From: Candidatus Poribacteria bacterium
GTDB taxonomy: Bacteria > Poribacteria > WGA-4E > WGA-3G
Length of the DNA: 40,984 nucleotides
Direction of reading: 5' to 3'
NCBI GenBank assembly: GCA_022819945.1
Contig: JAJEGI010000041.1
Coordinates: forward strand, 1 to 40,984
Part shown: in pieces, positions 8,047-16,345 of the stretch
Position numbering within the stretch: position 1 is the stretch's first letter
Layout: every line of letters begins with the position of its first letter
The notes under the pieces: model-generated
Told to the model about the DNA's origin: nothing
What the model saw: only the letters and a program-made list of their open reading frames with translations
Database searches by the model: none
Translations under genes and position numbers: made by a program

Positions 8047-8475
8047 ATGGAAGGCCTGAAGCGATTCATAGGCGTTGTGCTTATCGTCATCGCGGCGATA
8101 GTCGCTATCCAGACAATTCTTGAACCGATTTACCACACCTCCACACCTGATAGTCCGCACAGTTCTGCCTGGGACTACATCAACCCGCTCTCTGCGATTT
8201 CGGTAATCCTGGGGCTGATATTCGGCTACATTCGCATGAGTGGTGTCGGAGCAGATTCAAGCGTCCAAGAATTCATAGCGGCGAATACGCTGTTCTACGG
8301 GTTCATTTTCACAGCCATAATCTTTTTCTGGAACTGGTTCGGTATCATGGGAGTCGCGTCAGAATTTACGGCTGTCGGCATGGACACCCGAAGTTTAGTA
8401 TGGATCCTCTTTGATGCGATACTTCCACCGTTGAATATCGCAATGGGTATCCACCTGCTACGTGCCAGTGAATAG
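8047..8475 (+). CDS. Small four-helix membrane protein, unknown function
   Basis: A 142-residue integral membrane protein with four hydrophobic segments: about residues 7-25 (IGVVLIVIAAIVAI), 46-62 (PLSAISVILGLIFGYI), 81-105 (NTLFYGFIFTAIIFFWNWFG) and 118-138. It has no recognisable catalytic motif, and I do not recognise the family beyond a conserved hypothetical. A good AAGGAG site precedes the ATG, and a perfect-consensus promoter lies upstream with a long structured leader. A rho-independent terminator follows, so it is a single-gene transcript. Confidence 0.75.
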   Translation: MEGLKRFIGVVLIVIAAIVAIQTILEPIYHTSTPDSPHSSAWDYINPLSAISVILGLIFGYIRMSGVGADSSVQEFIAANTLFYGFIFTAIIFFWNWFGIMGVASEFTAVGMDTRSLVWILFDAILPPLNIAMGIHLLRASE

Positions 8476-8555
8476 GCAACGAAGCCTACTTTAGCATTAA
8501 CATTCTGGTTCATAGTAGGGCGATTATCAAACGAGTATGCCATTACGGACCTAAA

Positions 8556-8594
8556 AGTAAAGCGCGTGCTTGCCAAGGACGCGCTTCACTTTTT
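8556..8594 (+). terminator. Rho-independent terminator after the membrane protein gene
   Basis: AAGCGCGT (8560-8567) pairs with ACGCGCTT (8579-8586) across an 11-base loop. A run of five T (8590-8594) follows after CAC. It ends the transcript of the gene at 8047. Confidence 0.75.
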
Positions 8595-8655
8595 CATAGA
8601 CAATTTTCGAGATTCCTGATACGCTTGTAAAATAACAACTTCATGGGAGAAATCT

Positions 8656-9411
8656 ATGGAAATAAGACCCAATCGCGTTAAAGAAAAATTAGCAAATGGC
8701 GACCTCGCTTATGTCATCTCAGGACTTACGAGTGCTGACGATATAGACATCTTCGGCCCAAACGGATTCGATGGTGTATGGTTGGAAGGCGAACACGGTG
8801 CTGTTGATGCGTCGCGCATCGGCGATCTCACACGCGCCTGCGACCTCTGGGGTATGACCTCTATCACACGCGTTAATCGCAACGATCAGGCACTGATCTA
8901 TCGCACGCTTGATTGTGGTTCGATGGGGATTGCTGTCCCGCACGTCAACACGAAAGCGGAAGCGCGAAACGTCGTGGATGGCACAAAATTCGCACCGGTC
9001 GGCCACCGTGGGATGTATACCAGCCGTCAAGGCTACGGTGTAGACAACTATTTTGATGTAGCCAACGCACAGACACTCGTCATCGTCCTCATCGAAGATA
9101 TCATCGCTATTAACAATCTGGACGAAATTCTGACTGTCGATCATATTGATGTGTTTTTCGTTGCCCCCTCAGATTTAGCGACTTCTATGGGACATATCGG
9201 GAATCTTACCCACCCCGATGTTCAGCACACAATAGATACAGCACTCGCTCGTATCCAAGAAGCGGGACGCGTTGCCGGCACCTTAACGCTCGATGCCATG
9301 GTAGAGAAATATGTCCAGGCAGGTGTGCGGTTCTTAATGACAGGTATTGGTGGATGGATTACGTCCGGTGCTGCGGCATATAAAGAACGCGCGGAAAGTG
9401 CAAAACCCTAA
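8656..9411 (+). CDS. HpcH/HpaI family aldolase
   Basis: A 251-residue class II aldolase-like protein. This family reversibly cleaves 2-keto-3-deoxy sugar acids or 4-hydroxy-2-oxo acids to pyruvate and an aldehyde with a divalent metal. Family marks are the catalytic histidine H47 in LEGEHGAVD, the phosphate-binding-type segment GIAVPHVNT at 91-99, GHRGMY at 116-121, the metal ligand E147 in LIEDI and D173 in APSDLATSMG. The usual GPxDLS is here APSDLA, so it is a divergent member. GGGAGAAATCT precedes the ATG. L-fuconate dehydratase is encoded about 1 kb downstream on the other strand and produces a 2-keto-3-deoxy acid. A role in sugar-acid breakdown is therefore reasonable but inferred. Confidence 0.88.
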   Translation: MEIRPNRVKEKLANGDLAYVISGLTSADDIDIFGPNGFDGVWLEGEHGAVDASRIGDLTRACDLWGMTSITRVNRNDQALIYRTLDCGSMGIAVPHVNTKAEARNVVDGTKFAPVGHRGMYTSRQGYGVDNYFDVANAQTLVIVLIEDIIAINNLDEILTVDHIDVFFVAPSDLATSMGHIGNLTHPDVQHTIDTALARIQEAGRVAGTLTLDAMVEKYVQAGVRFLMTGIGGWITSGAAAYKERAESAKP

Positions 9412-9460
9412 CCCATTTCAAGAATACCAACGATGTGTCCGTTTCTGGAGATAATCTATC

Positions 9461-10369
9461 ATGAAGAAAGCATTTCAGTTCATCACAACTGCAGTTCTGT
9501 GCTTAATTCCTATTTGCTGGGTTGCTGGACAATTTGATAACCAAGCCCCGTGGGAGAGCGTTTACCCCAGCACCTTCACCAGCCTAAAACGGACTCAGAA
9601 TCAGTGGACACTTACTGGGGTTAACATTCGCTTGCAGGCACTGCCAGAAGGCTTTATTGAAGAAGCGACGGAGATTTGGCCTGCGATTAAACTCACCCCT
9701 GAAGGCATCTTTGCGGATATAGACATTCACTTAGGCGACTCGAAAGGTTACGCTGCGATTACACGTGGAATCAGCGGTTTCTTTTCAGATCCAGGCCAAC
9801 CCATTCTGCTAAAAAATATGGCATGGAGTGAGTGGACGTACGATTTACGCACTTTTCATGAACCTAACGCAATGACAGCTGATATTTGGACTTATAGTGA
9901 AGGCGAAGAAATAAATGTCATCTATGGAGGGTTCGACGTAGGAAAACTGCCTACGCGCGTTTATCACGTTACGCTAAGCAAAGACAATCATATTTGGAAT
10001 AGAACCCTTAAAAACGTTATGATCCCGCTACACGCGCTTCCTGAAGGCTTTGTGATGAAGCCTACACAGGTCTGGCCCGCTATTAAACTCACCGCCAAAG
10101 GTATTTACGCACATGCGGACCTTCAGATTACGGGGATATGCACCGACGGATATGACGGCGCAACGGTGTACCTCACAAAGTTAATTCGTGAGGCACAAAA
10201 CCAAATTACTCTCAAAAACATGATGTGGATGGCTTGGTGGGTTGCAGACAGTGGCTTTGATAAAGTTGGTATTGAATGCGAAATTTATATCATCAAAGAC
10301 GGTAAGGAGATTAACGTCGGTGCGCACATGATTGAAGCCGGTTATGCTAGAGCGTGTACCGGATGTTAA
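9461..10369 (+). CDS. Secreted protein with an internally duplicated domain, unknown
   Basis: A 302-residue protein with a Sec signal peptide (MKKAFQFITTAVLCLIPICW, cleavage near VAG). It contains two copies of a domain of about 110 residues. Copy 1 (about 50-150) has LPEGFIEEATEIWPAIKLTP and ILLKNMAWSEW. Copy 2 (about 190-285) has LPEGFVMKPTQVWPAIKLTA and ITLKNMMWMAW. The end, IKDGKEINVGAHMIEAGYA, resembles the tail of staphylococcal-nuclease-like domains (IxVNxxLVxxGYA), but nuclease catalytic residues are not evident. I do not recognise the family. A TGGAG site precedes the ATG. Its stop overlaps the stop of the convergent fuconate dehydratase gene. Confidence 0.75.
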   Translation: MKKAFQFITTAVLCLIPICWVAGQFDNQAPWESVYPSTFTSLKRTQNQWTLTGVNIRLQALPEGFIEEATEIWPAIKLTPEGIFADIDIHLGDSKGYAAITRGISGFFSDPGQPILLKNMAWSEWTYDLRTFHEPNAMTADIWTYSEGEEINVIYGGFDVGKLPTRVYHVTLSKDNHIWNRTLKNVMIPLHALPEGFVMKPTQVWPAIKLTAKGIYAHADLQITGICTDGYDGATVYLTKLIREAQNQITLKNMMWMAWWVADSGFDKVGIECEIYIIKDGKEINVGAHMIEAGYARACTGC

Positions 10370-11700
10370 GCCAAAAATGTTATCCCACCAGATGCCTCCC
10401 GTCCCCGCCAGACGGAGCCTGTCGGATAGATATGCTTTTCGACGAAGTCCGGGTACATCTCAAGTCCCCAACCCGGCACCGTTGGTGTAAGGTATGCACC
10501 ATTGCGGACCTGGATCGGATGCAGGAACACCTCTTCTTGTAGAAAGTTTAGATATTCAACCACCTGTGTATCCGAATGCGCTGCGACACAGATTTGATCC
10601 CAGATCGCGTAGTGCTGAATCATGTTGCATAACCCGATGCCACCTCCGTGCGGACAAACGGGTATGTTATACTTCGCTGCCATTAAGATGACTCCTAACA
10701 CATCATTAACGCCTCCCAACCGGGTTGCATCAATCTGACAATACTGGATCGCGCCGCTCGTGAGCAATTGTTTGAAGATAACAGGCGACGGCACCTGTTC
10801 CCCCGTAGCGACCCCGATACCGTATTTCTCCAAAGCACGCGATATTTTCACGAAACCGAGCACATCATCGCGCGCCGTCGGCTCTTCAATCCATGTCGGC
10901 TTGAACGCTGCCAATTCTTCCATATACGCGATGGCTTCATCGACACCCCAAATTTGATTTGCGTCTAACATCAAGCGCGCTTCTTGTCCGATTGCCTCGC
11001 GAATGAAGGCGAGTCGTTTCTTATCAAAGTCCAAATCCTGCCCGACCTTCATTTTAAAGCAGTCAAGTCCGGCCGCTTTCACTTGGTTCACCGTCTCAAT
11101 AATCTGTTCATCCGTTAAACCGAGCCATCCCGCGGTGGAATATGCCTTCGGTCCCTGTTGACGCAGTTTCTGCTCACGGGTTTCTCGGCTGTCCCAGTGT
11201 GTATTGAGAATTTCTACGGCTTCATCAGGTGTCAGTGCATCGCGCAGGTACCGCCAATCGATGGACTGCACAATTTTCTCCGGCGGTAAATCGACGAGGA
11301 GTTTCCAGAGCGGTTTATCCACTAATTTTGCCCAGACATCCCACATCGCATTGACGATGCTCCCGATTGCCATCCGATTCACACCGTCTGCAAGCCAACG
11401 TAACTGGTGATGGTCTATGAGCAGTCTGTGAAACGCCCCGGGATCATCAACGAAAGTATCCATCTCCATCCCGACAACGAGTTGTGCAAGGTCTTCAACA
11501 CCGTAAGCAATCCAATCGTTCCCCGCACCCGCAGTAAAAGCGACAGAAATGCCCTGATGTCCGGTGTCTGTTTCTATTGTTGTTAGCACTGCGGAATAGT
11601 TAGGTTTCTTATGGAACGGATCGGAACCGAGCAGCGTATCCGATGTGGGTACCCGCAAATCAACAACGTTAATTTTATTTATCTGTCCCGAAATTTTCAT
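10366..11700 (-). CDS. fucD: L-fuconate dehydratase, enolase superfamily
   Basis: A 444-residue mandelate-racemase/enolase-superfamily enzyme. It closely follows the FucD/ENOSF1 pattern: an N-terminal VVDLRVPTSD, the unusually long capping domain with QLRWLADGVN, and WDVWAKLVDKPLWKLL. FucD dehydrates L-fuconate to 2-keto-3-deoxy-L-fuconate with Mg2+. Catalytic residues visible are K218 (FKMKVG), metal ligands D246 (LDAN), E272 (IEEP) and E301 (TGEQ), and H351 (CPHGGG). This spacing is nearly the same as in the characterised Xanthomonas enzyme. A GGAG site precedes the ATG. It is transcribed divergently from the corrinoid adenosyltransferase gene across 44 bases. It points to use of fucose-containing polysaccharides, common in marine settings, but other sugar acids cannot be excluded. 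Confidence 0.92.
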   Translation of the reverse strand: MKISGQINKINVVDLRVPTSDTLLGSDPFHKKPNYSAVLTTIETDTGHQGISVAFTAGAGNDWIAYGVEDLAQLVVGMEMDTFVDDPGAFHRLLIDHHQLRWLADGVNRMAIGSIVNAMWDVWAKLVDKPLWKLLVDLPPEKIVQSIDWRYLRDALTPDEAVEILNTHWDSRETREQKLRQQGPKAYSTAGWLGLTDEQIIETVNQVKAAGLDCFKMKVGQDLDFDKKRLAFIREAIGQEARLMLDANQIWGVDEAIAYMEELAAFKPTWIEEPTARDDVLGFVKISRALEKYGIGVATGEQVPSPVIFKQLLTSGAIQYCQIDATRLGGVNDVLGVILMAAKYNIPVCPHGGGIGLCNMIQHYAIWDQICVAAHSDTQVVEYLNFLQEEVFLHPIQVRNGAYLTPTVPGWGLEMYPDFVEKHIYPTGSVWRGREASGGITFLA

Positions 11701-11707
11701 ATGTGAC

Positions 11708-11736
11708 TTGACTCCTTTTCCTCCAAAGTATATAAT
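11708..11736 (+). promoter_or_regulatory. Sigma-70-type promoter giving a near-leaderless mRNA
   Basis: TTGACT (11708-11713), a 17-base spacer and a perfect TATAAT (11731-11736). The ATG of the adenosyltransferase gene is only 8 bases after the -10 box. The transcript would therefore start at or within a base or two of the start codon. No Shine-Dalgarno sequence is present. Confidence 0.8.
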
Positions 11737-11744
11737 GGATTGAT

Positions 11745-12287
11745 ATGAAAATCTACACTAAGTTTGGTGATTCTGGGGAAACCGCGCTGTACGGTGGGAC
11801 AAGAGTCGGAAAAGATGCAGCCCAAATTGAGGCGATCGGTACTGTTGATGAACTCAACGCTTACATCGGCTATGCGCAAACACTTATGGACGATACCGAC
11901 CTCTCCGAGTTGATGGCGCAGATCCAAAATCACCTCTTCGCGGTCGGGGCGGATTTAGCAACACCTGCGACCCACACGAAAGCCGCTGACTTTCGCATAC
12001 CAGCGGATTTCACAACAGTCATGGAAACCGCGATAGACACGCTTTCTGAGAAACTTCCACCACTGACGAACTTTATTCTACCCGGTGGATGTACTGCTGG
12101 TGCTATCTTACATATCGCCCGCGTCGTCTGCCGCCGAAGTGAACGGCGTGTCGTTCATCTCGCACGCGAAACGGAAGTCAATCCAGAAATAATCCGGAGT
12201 TTGAACAGGCTTTCGGACCTCCTATTTGTTCTCGCTCGAACAGTAAATTTCCGGGCACAGGCTCCAGAATCGATTTGGAAGTTGTAA
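11745..12287 (+). CDS. pduO: PduO-type cob(I)alamin adenosyltransferase
   Basis: A 180-residue ATP:corrinoid adenosyltransferase of the PduO/MMAB type, which makes adenosylcobalamin from ATP and cob(I)alamin. Family motifs are the ATP-binding TKFGDSGETAL near the N-terminus (5-15), GTVDELNAYIG at 32-42, FILPGG at 110-115 and RVVCRRSERRVV at 126-137 with the conserved arginines. Full length, no signal peptide. The gene has its own consensus promoter right at the start codon, so the message is probably leaderless. No B12-dependent enzyme is encoded nearby in this window. Confidence 0.95.
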   Translation: MKIYTKFGDSGETALYGGTRVGKDAAQIEAIGTVDELNAYIGYAQTLMDDTDLSELMAQIQNHLFAVGADLATPATHTKAADFRIPADFTTVMETAIDTLSEKLPPLTNFILPGGCTAGAILHIARVVCRRSERRVVHLARETEVNPEIIRSLNRLSDLLFVLARTVNFRAQAPESIWKL

Positions 12288-12381
12288 CCAAATTGTGAAA
12301 AAAGTTGTACTATAAATATTAATTATGCAAGGATTGAAAATACCTATGTTTCATTTATCTATTTTTAAAGGAGACTAAACG

Positions 12382-13149
12382 ATGGCTTTGAAATTAGGAA
12401 ACTTATTTTTTATAACTGCCATAGTGCTTGTCGCACTCGTTGGTTGTGGCAGATCACAAGATACCGTCTTAGATGCCGTGCCGTCAGCTGATGCTACCAT
12501 GGATGAGACTATGACTGACATGGAAAATGGTCCAGTGACTTTAGTGTGGTTAGTTGACTACCCAGAGGGGGCAAAGGATGTATATCTTGCGTGGATTGCA
12601 TCCATTGCACCGACGTTACAAGCCCCGGATGAGGTCAATCGGATAAGATCTTACGACAATGTTGAGGATGTCAGTCCGCACCGGTTTGTCGAGTTTGAAT
12701 TTGACAGCTTTCTTGATGCGGCGGCATATATGAATCGTCCAGAGATCGCTGCCGTTTTTGAAGACCTTCCCAACCACGCAACCAAAGTGAGCGCGCATAC
12801 GTTTATTGAACGTTCTGACTACGTAAAAACGGAGAAAAAGGATTGGCCGATTAAAGGTATTATCTTTATTGAATATCCCTTAGGCGGTAAAGCCGCATAT
12901 CTTGAATGGGTTGACTCCATTTCCTCAGTCCTCGTAGAACCCCCTCAGCTAAAAGCGATAGCCTCTTACGACAACTATAATGGTGAATCTCCACATCGGC
13001 TTGTTACGATGGAGTTTGAGACCCAGGAGGATGTTGATATGTATACGGAATTGGAAGAAATAATGGCTGTTCAGGATGAACTTGATCTCCAGGCAGCCAG
13101 TTGGGTCCTACATACATTTGAGTTACGCTCAGATTACATCAACGAATAA
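12382..13149 (+). CDS. Lipoprotein with two ferredoxin-like repeats, unknown
   Basis: A 255-residue probable lipoprotein. The signal ends with the lipobox LVGC (cysteine at about residue 22). After a linker rich in D, E and M come two related units of about 95 residues. Unit 1 runs from VTLVWLVDYPEGAKDVYLAW to ERSDYV. Unit 2 runs from GIIFIEYPLGGKAAYLEW to LRSDYI. Each includes an IxSYDN...SPHR motif and a beta-alpha-beta pattern like dimeric alpha/beta-barrel proteins, so the protein may mimic a dimer in one chain. No catalytic residues are clear. AAAGGAG precedes the ATG, and a strong terminator follows. Function unknown. Confidence 0.8.
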   Translation: MALKLGNLFFITAIVLVALVGCGRSQDTVLDAVPSADATMDETMTDMENGPVTLVWLVDYPEGAKDVYLAWIASIAPTLQAPDEVNRIRSYDNVEDVSPHRFVEFEFDSFLDAAAYMNRPEIAAVFEDLPNHATKVSAHTFIERSDYVKTEKKDWPIKGIIFIEYPLGGKAAYLEWVDSISSVLVEPPQLKAIASYDNYNGESPHRLVTMEFETQEDVDMYTELEEIMAVQDELDLQAASWVLHTFELRSDYINE

Positions 13150-13175
13150 TGCCTCTCGGTCTGTTTTCTTGTTGC

Positions 13176-13204
13176 AGGCGCGCTTTCCTGCGCGCCTCTT
13201 TTTT
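13176..13204 (+). terminator. Rho-independent terminator
   Basis: AGGCGCGC (13176-13183) pairs perfectly with GCGCGCCT (13190-13197) across the loop TTTCCT, followed by C and six T. It ends the lipoprotein transcript and lies 10 bases from the end of the convergent WD40 gene. There is no matching A-run on the other side, so it serves only the plus strand. Confidence 0.9.
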
Positions 13205-13213
13205 ATCCACACC

Positions 13214-15244
13214 TCACTCCATCGCTCCCGCAACAGCAACAAGGTCAAGGACATTGACAACGCCATCATCGTTGACATCCGCTACATTTCCATTTCCCAT
13301 CTGACCGATACGGTTCGCCACAAACATTAAATCGTCGATATTGACGCTGCCATCACCGTTGACATCTTCAAGCACTTCAGACTGAATTTCCCACAAGAGA
13401 ATCGTGCCTTCACCGCCACCGCTGGCAAGCGTGCGACCATCTGGTGAAAACGCAACGGAATTGACCTCATATTCGTGTCCTGTAAGCGCGCCTTGCGCTT
13501 GACCTGTGTGTGCATTCCACAATCGAACGGTACCGTCGCCACCACCACTGGCGAGTATTTCTCCATCCAACGAAAACGCAACAGAAGTTACGCAGTCCGT
13601 ATGTCCATGAAGGATTTTTCTAAGCATGATAGTTTCCGTGTCCCATAACCGAATGGTGTCATCCCAACTTCCACTGGCAAGTGTTTTCCCATCCGCGGAA
13701 TATGCTACGGTACTAACAGGTTTTCTATGCCCACTAAGGGTCGCTTTGAGTTGAGCAGTAGAAACGTTCCACAACAAAACGGTACCTTCGTTACCGCCAC
13801 TGGCGAGTGTTGAACCATCTGGCGAGAACGCTAAACTATAAAAACCTGTGGGATGTTCATCAAGGACAGCATTGCTTTGGACAGCCTTCCAGTCTTGAAT
13901 CGTGTTCACATTCCACAACCTGATCGTACCATCAAATCTTCCACTTGCCAGCGTCTTTCCATCGGGTGAAAACGCGATAGCTCCATACCAATTTTGATAC
14001 CTCGCGTGGAGTTCTCCGGTGTGTGCACCCCATATCAACACCTCTTCTGTACTACCACTGACAAGCAGCTGCCCATCCGGTGAGAACGTAAGGCCCCAAA
14101 CTTCAAACGCATAAGCTTCAAGTGTGGTTTTGTATCGTTGGGAATCCGTATCCCACAATTGGATTGTGTGTGGTGAACTCCCGCTCGCGAGGGTATGACC
14201 ATCCGGTGAAAACGCAACGACACCAACCCAACCCAGATGTCCTCGGAGCGTAACACGACTCTCGCCTGTCTCCACGTTCCACACCTTGAGTGCGTCATTC
14301 CAACTTCCACTGATCAGCGTTTTGCCATCCGGCGAGAACGCTAACGCATCAACAAGCCATGTATGCCCTGTAAAAGTCGTGAGAATTTCGCCCGTTTGCG
14401 CGTTCCACAATTCAATTAAGTAATTTGGCCAACCGCTACTCCCGCTCGCGAGAGTTCTCCCATCGGGTGAAAACGCAATAGTATCCATTGATTCCGCTGT
14501 TCTGAAGGTCCGTAGGAATTGACCTGTATCTGTGTTCCACAAGTCAATCTTCCGAATGTTCCTGTGTGCCATAGCAAGTACTTTTCCATCCGGTGAGAGC
14601 GCAACATCTGCGTATTTGTTAAGTTTCACATCAAAAGATTTATGCTGTTCCGTCAGCACGTTCCACACCCGAATGGTTCCATCGCAACTCGCGCTGACGA
14701 ACCTTCTGCCATCTGGACTGAACCTGATAGCCTTCACCGAATCGGTGTGTCCACTAAGGACAGTACGCTGTTGACCGGTTTCGGTGTCCCACAACAAAAT
14801 TTCGTTAGCATTTGCGATGGCAAGCGTTTCGCCATCCGGTGAGAACACAATAGCGTTAACATCGTTCACATACCCTGTGAGTGTAGCACGGAGTTGTCCT
14901 GTGTAGACATCCCACAACCGAACGGGATCGTCCCAACTGGCACTGGTAAGTGTCTTTCCATCCGGCGAGAAGGCTATCGCAGAAACCTCCCCCCACGTAT
15001 GCCCAGTGAGTAAGGCAGTCTCTTTATAGGTATGTGCATCGTAGAGCCAAATCCCGATCGTACTCATCACAGCGAAATGTGCACCATCGGGTGCATACTT
15101 GAGATCAGTTATACTACCTTTACCAAGTCGTGCTATCGCACCCTTAGGTAGGTGCCATTCGGAAGAATCCTGCGCGAAAGTGATCGACAAAAAGCACATA
15201 GAAATCAGTAACAATGCAAAAATAAAAAACGTTTTCTGTTTCAC
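13214..15244 (-). CDS. Secreted 14-repeat WD40 protein with dockerin-like C-terminus
   Basis: About 676 residues. I take the GTG at 15244 as the start: an AAAGGAGG site lies 10 bases upstream and the protein then begins with a clean signal peptide (MKQKTFFIFALLLISMCFLS, cleavage after TFA). An ATG at 15289 in the same frame lacks a comparable site. The mature protein has 14 WD40 repeats recognisable by xxAFSPDGxTLASGS and LWD, enough for two seven-bladed propellers. The last 55 residues hold two calcium-loop units, DVNGDGSVNIDDLMFVANR and DVNDDGVVNVLDLVAVAG, as in dockerin type I. It is probably an extracellular binding scaffold. Whether a cohesin partner exists is unknown, and none is in this window. 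Confidence 0.9.
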   Translation of the reverse strand: MKQKTFFIFALLLISMCFLSITFAQDSSEWHLPKGAIARLGKGSITDLKYAPDGAHFAVMSTIGIWLYDAHTYKETALLTGHTWGEVSAIAFSPDGKTLTSASWDDPVRLWDVYTGQLRATLTGYVNDVNAIVFSPDGETLAIANANEILLWDTETGQQRTVLSGHTDSVKAIRFSPDGRRFVSASCDGTIRVWNVLTEQHKSFDVKLNKYADVALSPDGKVLAMAHRNIRKIDLWNTDTGQFLRTFRTAESMDTIAFSPDGRTLASGSSGWPNYLIELWNAQTGEILTTFTGHTWLVDALAFSPDGKTLISGSWNDALKVWNVETGESRVTLRGHLGWVGVVAFSPDGHTLASGSSPHTIQLWDTDSQRYKTTLEAYAFEVWGLTFSPDGQLLVSGSTEEVLIWGAHTGELHARYQNWYGAIAFSPDGKTLASGRFDGTIRLWNVNTIQDWKAVQSNAVLDEHPTGFYSLAFSPDGSTLASGGNEGTVLLWNVSTAQLKATLSGHRKPVSTVAYSADGKTLASGSWDDTIRLWDTETIMLRKILHGHTDCVTSVAFSLDGEILASGGGDGTVRLWNAHTGQAQGALTGHEYEVNSVAFSPDGRTLASGGGEGTILLWEIQSEVLEDVNGDGSVNIDDLMFVANRIGQMGNGNVADVNDDGVVNVLDLVAVAGAME

Positions 15245-15429
15245 AAGTGGAGTGCCTCCTTTTGAAGTGATAATCCTCATTATAACCAATGCAATTTATA
15301 TGCCACATCTGAAACGTTGAATATACGGCCATTCCGAGTTTCAAAGCGGACAATCTGCACACAAAAGGGCAGATCAGTGTTTACACTGCACGATATAGGG
15401 CATCCACACACCACAAATGCATAATATGT

Positions 15430-15458
15430 TTGACAAAGTCTCATCCGTGTGGTAAACT
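15430..15458 (+). promoter_or_regulatory. Promoter for the second PhyH gene
   Basis: A perfect TTGACA (15430-15435), a 17-base spacer and TAAACT (15453-15458), pointing to the gene at 15531 with a leader of about 65 bases. The -10 box matches 4 of 6 positions. Confidence 0.6.
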
Positions 15459-15530
15459 GACTATCAACACCTATTGTAGCGATCTCACAGTTAAGAATTT
15501 GACACCTGTAGATAATAGGAGAGTAAACGC

Positions 15531-16316
15531 ATGAGCGATCTACAGTTACAACAGTACCTCTTCGACGTGCAAGGCTACCTCGTCATTGAGAATGTCTTGA
15601 GTCCAGATGAACTCGCAGCCCTCAATGAACGAATTGACGCGCAACAACTGCCTACACCGGGGAAAGTTCAAAGGTTTGGAAGCGCGCCGGACGGCTCCGG
15701 TTTCTTGCAGTGGGGGCAACCGTTTTGCAATCTACTTGACCACCCGAAGATTATGCCGATACTCCAATTCCGATTAGGCGACTGCTTCCGACTTGACCGG
15801 ATTTATGGTATGTATATGGAGGAAGGCATGCCGAGAGGTGGATTACATGCCGATTACGGTGCCACATCACCGACAGCAAAAGCCAGCCCTGGAGAATATT
15901 ACCCTTTCCGAGACAACGAGATTCACAACGGATTCGTCGTTGTGACATGGAACCTCGCCGATACCGGACCGGAACACGGCGGATTTTGCTGCATTCCGGG
16001 CAGCCATAAAGGTAATTATAAGTTGCCACAACAGATAGCTGCTGCGCCTGAAAATTCACCTTGTGTTATTGTTCCCAACGCACCTGCAGGTTCAGCAATC
16101 CTTTTTACTGAAGCACTGACGCACGGCACCGCTGCGTGGAACAGTAAGCACCAACGCCGGTCACTGCTCTATAAATATTGCGTCTCACACATCGCTTGGA
16201 CCTCGCGGCGCGTGGCAATACCCGAGGATATCGAATTAACCGAGCGTCAAAAGATCCTCTTCCGTGAACCTGCCGATCCGTACCGTCACTTTCCATCGCT
16301 GTTTAATGCAGCATAG
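15531..16316 (+). CDS. Phytanoyl-CoA dioxygenase (PhyH) family protein
   Basis: A 261-residue Fe(II)/2-oxoglutarate oxygenase, the second PhyH family member in the window and clearly different from the one at 1800. Iron ligands are H106 and D108 in GGLHADYG and H198 in EALTHGTAAW. R209 or R210 should contact 2-oxoglutarate. The middle has the typical CCIPGSHKGNY segment. AGGAGA precedes the ATG. It is followed by an LDH2-type dehydrogenase and a HAD phosphatase on the same strand with small gaps, suggesting a catabolic operon. The substrate is unknown. Confidence 0.92.
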   Translation: MSDLQLQQYLFDVQGYLVIENVLSPDELAALNERIDAQQLPTPGKVQRFGSAPDGSGFLQWGQPFCNLLDHPKIMPILQFRLGDCFRLDRIYGMYMEEGMPRGGLHADYGATSPTAKASPGEYYPFRDNEIHNGFVVVTWNLADTGPEHGGFCCIPGSHKGNYKLPQQIAAAPENSPCVIVPNAPAGSAILFTEALTHGTAAWNSKHQRRSLLYKYCVSHIAWTSRRVAIPEDIELTERQKILFREPADPYRHFPSLFNAA

Positions 16317-16345
16317 CAGAAACAGAGGTAGACGCGAACCCAAAT

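Noticed and set aside
15245..15289. An upstream ATG for the WD40 protein
   Set aside because: It puts 15 residues, including two glycines and a proline, before the signal peptide. The AAAGGAGG site is placed for the GTG at 15244.
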